7,635 nucleotides of DNA from Fidelibacterota bacterium (GTDB lineage Bacteria > Fidelibacterota > UBA2242): assembly GCA_023229045.1 (NCBI GenBank), contig JALOAB010000107.1:1-7635 (forward strand). Reading direction: 5' to 3'. The notes under the pieces were generated by a model. The model made no database searches. It was not told the origin of the DNA and was given only the letters and a program-made list of their open reading frames with translations. Positions 5,665 through 7,635 of the stretch are shown piece by piece (position 1 is the first letter of the stretch; every line of letters begins with the position of its first letter). Made by a program: the position numbers and the translations under genes.

Positions 5665-6339
5665 TTAATTACAAAGCATAGGTTTAGCATGTTTAGGATA
5701 CATAATGTTAAAATTATGAATAAGCATATAAAAATCTTTACTTAAGTTATTTTTTATGTCTCTTTCATATTTTTCTATTGATAAATTAAATTTCTCACGT
5801 AATATTTGTACATCAATTTGATAGTAATCATTTTTTAAATGTTTAATAAAACATGTCCGACTTCGATCTAATAAAAAATTATAGGTAACTAATTTCCCTT
5901 TTATTATCTCTTCCGAATACAAACCAAACGAATGTAGTAGAGAATTCCTAAGTTGAAATAGTATATGTGCCTTATATTGATCTATCCCAAAATATTTTAT
6001 TATGTAGTTCTCAAAACGCCATTTTACACTATCTTTACTTTTACCTGATGATTTATCACTACCATAAAGAAATTTACTAAGTAAGTCAACTCCGGCAAGA
6101 ATACACATTGCACCAGGCCATATTGCTTTACAGTTAATTTCTTTGTGAGTTATTTTATCTATTGGGTCGAACAGAAATCCCGTATTGGGATCTGTACCAA
6201 AACAAGTATCAATATCCCTACGAAGAAGATAAAGTTGACTATGTAATCCATCTTTTTGAGGAACTATTCTTGGATTTTTAAAAAACCATTCAATGTTATC
6301 TATAATATTCCTCCTTTTTTTTATAGGTCTAACGGTCAA
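5665..6339 (-). CDS. HEPN-like protein with an RxxxxH motif, unusual start
   Basis: Up to 224 codons, probably a helical protein. Residues 75-140 (counted from 6339) carry the features of a HEPN domain: a helix with AMCILAGVDLLSKFL, a second helix before QYKAHILFQL, then RNSLLHSFGL, giving R131-N-x3-H136. HEPN proteins with this motif are often RNases in toxin-antitoxin, abortive infection and CRISPR systems. The family was not identified, so RNase activity is inference. The start is unclear. A TTG at 6339 lies inside attC F with no ribosome site. A strong AAAGGAGG (6310-6317) is followed by AAT, ATT (6306), ATA (6303) and GAT with no ATG, GTG or TTG, so an ATT or ATA start, or a lost start codon, is possible. 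The next Met is 77 codons in, too far. The coordinates give the longest frame. It is the first gene of cassette 4104-6332, followed 15 bp later by the beta-helix gene. Confidence 0.62.
   Translation of the reverse strand: MTVRPIKKRRNIIDNIEWFFKNPRIVPQKDGLHSQLYLLRRDIDTCFGTDPNTGFLFDPIDKITHKEINCKAIWPGAMCILAGVDLLSKFLYGSDKSSGKSKDSVKWRFENYIIKYFGIDQYKAHILFQLRNSLLHSFGLYSEEIIKGKLVTYNFLLDRSRTCFIKHLKNDYYQIDVQILREKFNLSIEKYERDIKNNLSKDFYMLIHNFNIMYPKHAKPMLCN
6310..6317 (-). promoter_or_regulatory. Strong ribosome binding site with no standard start codon after it
   Basis: AAAGGAGG is the best Shine-Dalgarno match in the window and sits just after the attC F core. The frame continues AAT ATT ATA GAT AAC ATT, so only ATT (3 nt) or ATA (6 nt) fall at a usable distance. 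This is why the start of the HEPN-like gene is left open. Confidence 0.6.
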
Positions 6340-6458
6340 GGCTGAGGCACGCGATGTATCGAAGCGATAAACATTTGAATCTCAAAAATCTTCTTCAAAG
6401 TCGAAAATCTCGAAATCATGCAACAGCCCATCGCGTTGTCTCAAGCCAATGGTTATAT
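6327..6458 (-). repeat. attC site F
   Basis: The first core is ATATAAC and the last GTTAGAC, a perfect GTTRRRY. The inner arms are those of site E. Because E and F flank different cargo yet share arms and much of the central loop, they are close sisters. It closes the cassette 6333-7503, and the 340-residue gene stops 5 bp from it. Crossover expected between 6333 and 6332. Confidence 0.9.
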
Positions 6459-6463
6459 GGTTT

Positions 6464-7486
6464 TTATAAATTAAGACAAATATCAATGAATGGTCCTACT
6501 GTTTTTCCAAGAATTGCCATTCCACCTTCACCTACTCCGGGAATTTTATATCTTCCTTTTGCAGGTCCATTTAATGCATAATAACGGCAACCAATATCAG
6601 CTAAACACCAATGTTTTTCTCTACATTCAAGAACAATACTATCTTTATAAAAAGGCCATTCACCGACATAATCATTTTTTGTTATTTTTTTGTATTTATA
6701 ATGTGGATTTAGAATTCTAATAATTTTCCCGAAATATGATTTTTTATGCTTTATATCGTTACAAATACCTTTTGATTTTCTACGATAATCAGTTGTCCCA
6801 ATTTGATGATCTTGGAGCATTAAAAAGTCATAAAATATGGATGAATATTGTTTTGCTTTTTCACCTAAAAAGCCAATTGTAAACTGGCGACTTAATGCTC
6901 TTACAAACCTTTCAATTAAACCAACAATCAACTGATTTAGAGTATCATTTGCTTCATCCATGAATTCTAATGAAGAAAACTTCGCATCTAAGTCTGGGTG
7001 CTTTTTTACTATGTCATTTTGAAAATTCTCCCATAATTCTTCTATGTCAGCACTTTGTTTTTCTTTTGATGTTATTATATCCAGATTATGATATCTTGCA
7101 TATTTTCCAAATTCAGATAAAATAGATAACAATTGATTTAATTCGTTATCATCTAAAATATATTCCTTATCAGCTTCTAATGCTGTACTTTTATAATCAA
7201 AATATCCATTGATAATTTTTGATTTTAACGCAATTAGATCATGTCCATTTTCTCCGCCACAATCTTTAAGAAATTTATAGTTTGGATATTTTTGATTTAT
7301 TTTAAAATAAGCTAAACAAATATAGCACTTCATTAACCGTTCAATTCCGCTTGATAATAACTGTTGCGGTAGATGATAAAAAGTATTATCAGCACCAATG
7401 TTTTGCATCTCTTTTAGACCAACTATAATTAGATTGGACGAAGTCTCTAGTTCAAAAATTAGGTGTATATCTTTTTGCTTATTCAA
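6464..7486 (-). CDS. Uncharacterised 340-residue protein, possibly HEPN-related
   Basis: I do not recognise this protein with confidence. No signal peptide or membrane segment is seen, so it is probably cytoplasmic. Residues 40-95 are helical (LLSSGIERLMKCYICLAYF, then GHDLIALKSKI), which recalls HEPN-type helical bundles where a GHDL follows the first long helix. Residues 117-138 hold LNQLLSILSEFGKYARYHNLDI. No clean R-x4-6-H motif is present, so RNase activity is not supported. Residues 280-340 are different, with four cysteines (C288, C293, C300, C337) and a Gly-rich GPAKGRYKIPGVGEGG. The frame starts with TTG at 7486 without a ribosome site. M27 (AAAGAG just before it) is the alternative start. 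An ATG in the attC G core opens a six-codon frame (MVKYFE) ending 8 bp into this gene. The stop is 5 bp before attC F, so the gene fills its cassette. Confidence 0.7.
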   Translation of the reverse strand: MNKQKDIHLIFELETSSNLIIVGLKEMQNIGADNTFYHLPQQLLSSGIERLMKCYICLAYFKINQKYPNYKFLKDCGGENGHDLIALKSKIINGYFDYKSTALEADKEYILDDNELNQLLSILSEFGKYARYHNLDIITSKEKQSADIEELWENFQNDIVKKHPDLDAKFSSLEFMDEANDTLNQLIVGLIERFVRALSRQFTIGFLGEKAKQYSSIFYDFLMLQDHQIGTTDYRRKSKGICNDIKHKKSYFGKIIRILNPHYKYKKITKNDYVGEWPFYKDSIVLECREKHWCLADIGCRYYALNGPAKGRYKIPGVGEGGMAILGKTVGPFIDICLNL

Positions 7487-7497
7487 AGTATTTTACC

Positions 7498-7632
7498 ATA
7501 TAACGGTCAGCATCACCTACAGCGAAAAGTGACACCGCCAATCTTTTCCTTTTTCAATATATCTTTCAAAAAACACCAAAATCTGAAATTCATCGAACAG
7601 CTTTCGCTGTTAGGTGCATGCAATGGTTATGC
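7498..7632 (-). repeat. attC site G
   Basis: On the minus strand it runs from GCATAAC to GTTATAT. The inner arms GCATGCACCTAACAGCGAAAG and CTTTTCGCTGTAGGTGATGC pair, with two extra bases in the first arm and a bulged T in the second. It resembles site D, sharing CACCTAACAGC and the ATTCATCGA.CAGCT piece of the loop. It belongs to a cassette whose gene lies beyond the right edge. Only 3 bp of the window remain past it. Confidence 0.88.
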
Positions 7633-7635
7633 GAA

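Larger units (their letters stand above)
1..7635 (-). mobile_element. Integron gene-cassette array, six complete cassettes and two partial ones
   Basis: Seven attC-like sites split the window into cassettes that all read on the minus strand. Taking the crossover as G|TT in each right-hand core (minus strand), the complete cassettes are 124-674 (decayed), 675-1565 (toxin-antitoxin), 1566-2375 (barrel protein), 2376-4103 (lipoprotein plus membrane protein), 4104-6332 (HEPN-like plus beta-helix) and 6333-7503 (340-residue protein). Parts of two others lie at 1-123 and 7504-7635. Unrelated compact cargo, one to two genes per unit, with one family of recombination sites, is the hallmark of a chromosomal integron. 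No integrase, attI site or Pc promoter is present. The inferred attI end is to the right. Confidence 0.9.

Noticed and set aside
6354..6720. Plus-strand open frames at 6354-6581 and 6490-6720
   Set aside because: The first crosses attC F and both lie opposite the 340-residue gene. Neither has supporting features.
118..7632. CRISPR array or MITE-like transposable repeats as explanation for the seven palindromes
   Set aside because: The units are spaced 0.4-2.1 kb apart with genes between, so this is not a CRISPR. No target-site duplications or transposase are seen, and the asymmetric extra bases plus conserved AAC/GTT cores fit attC better.

Overview
The window is AT-rich and is best read as part of an integron gene-cassette array. 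Seven copies of a roughly 132-bp imperfect palindrome (A 118-249, B 669-799, C 1560-1693, D 2370-2501, E 4098-4229, F 6327-6458, G 7498-7632) have the layout of attC sites. Each has invariant TAAC/GTTA ends, inner L-box arms that pair, and two unpaired extra bases in one arm only. Every convincing gene is on the minus strand, ends within about 30 bp of an attC and begins within about 30 bp of the next one (the toxin gene, with its own promoter, is about 80 bp away). The integrase is not in the window. From the polarity of the sites it should lie beyond the right edge, so the left end is the older, distal part of the array.

The host is probably from the Bacteroidota/Chlorobiota/Ignavibacteria-like part of the FCB group. 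The main reason is the 464-residue beta-helix protein, which ends in a NYPNPFN...GVYFYK...KCLLIK tail typical of type IX secretion sorting domains there. The strong GGAGG ribosome sites and AT-rich, Asn/Ile/Lys-rich proteins are compatible. The exact lineage cannot be named from this sequence.

Layout from right to left, the direction of transcription. (1) A partial cassette of which only attC G is visible. (2) 6333-7503: a 340-residue unknown protein with a TTG start, possibly HEPN-related. (3) 4104-6332: two genes, a HEPN-like protein with an RNSLLH motif and an unusual start, followed 15 bp later by the secreted beta-helix protein. (4) 2376-4103: two genes, a lipoprotein and a small membrane-anchored protein. 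(5) 1566-2375: an outer-membrane beta-barrel-like protein with a TTG start. (6) 675-1565: a PIN-domain toxin and ribbon-helix-helix antitoxin pair, the only cassette with a clear promoter of its own, apparently leaderless and overlapped by a palindromic operator. (7) 124-674: a cassette whose coding content looks decayed. (8) 1-123: the start of a secreted-protein gene leaving the left edge.

Most cassettes carry a strong Shine-Dalgarno sequence directly after the recombination point and no visible promoter, so they likely depend on read-through from an upstream promoter. The cargo is rich in cell-envelope or secreted proteins (five of nine recognisable genes carry export or membrane signals). 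The rest is a toxin-antitoxin pair and possible HEPN proteins, which fits a defence and stabilisation repertoire. The HEPN-like plus beta-helix cassette and the 340-residue protein are the best candidates for something undescribed.
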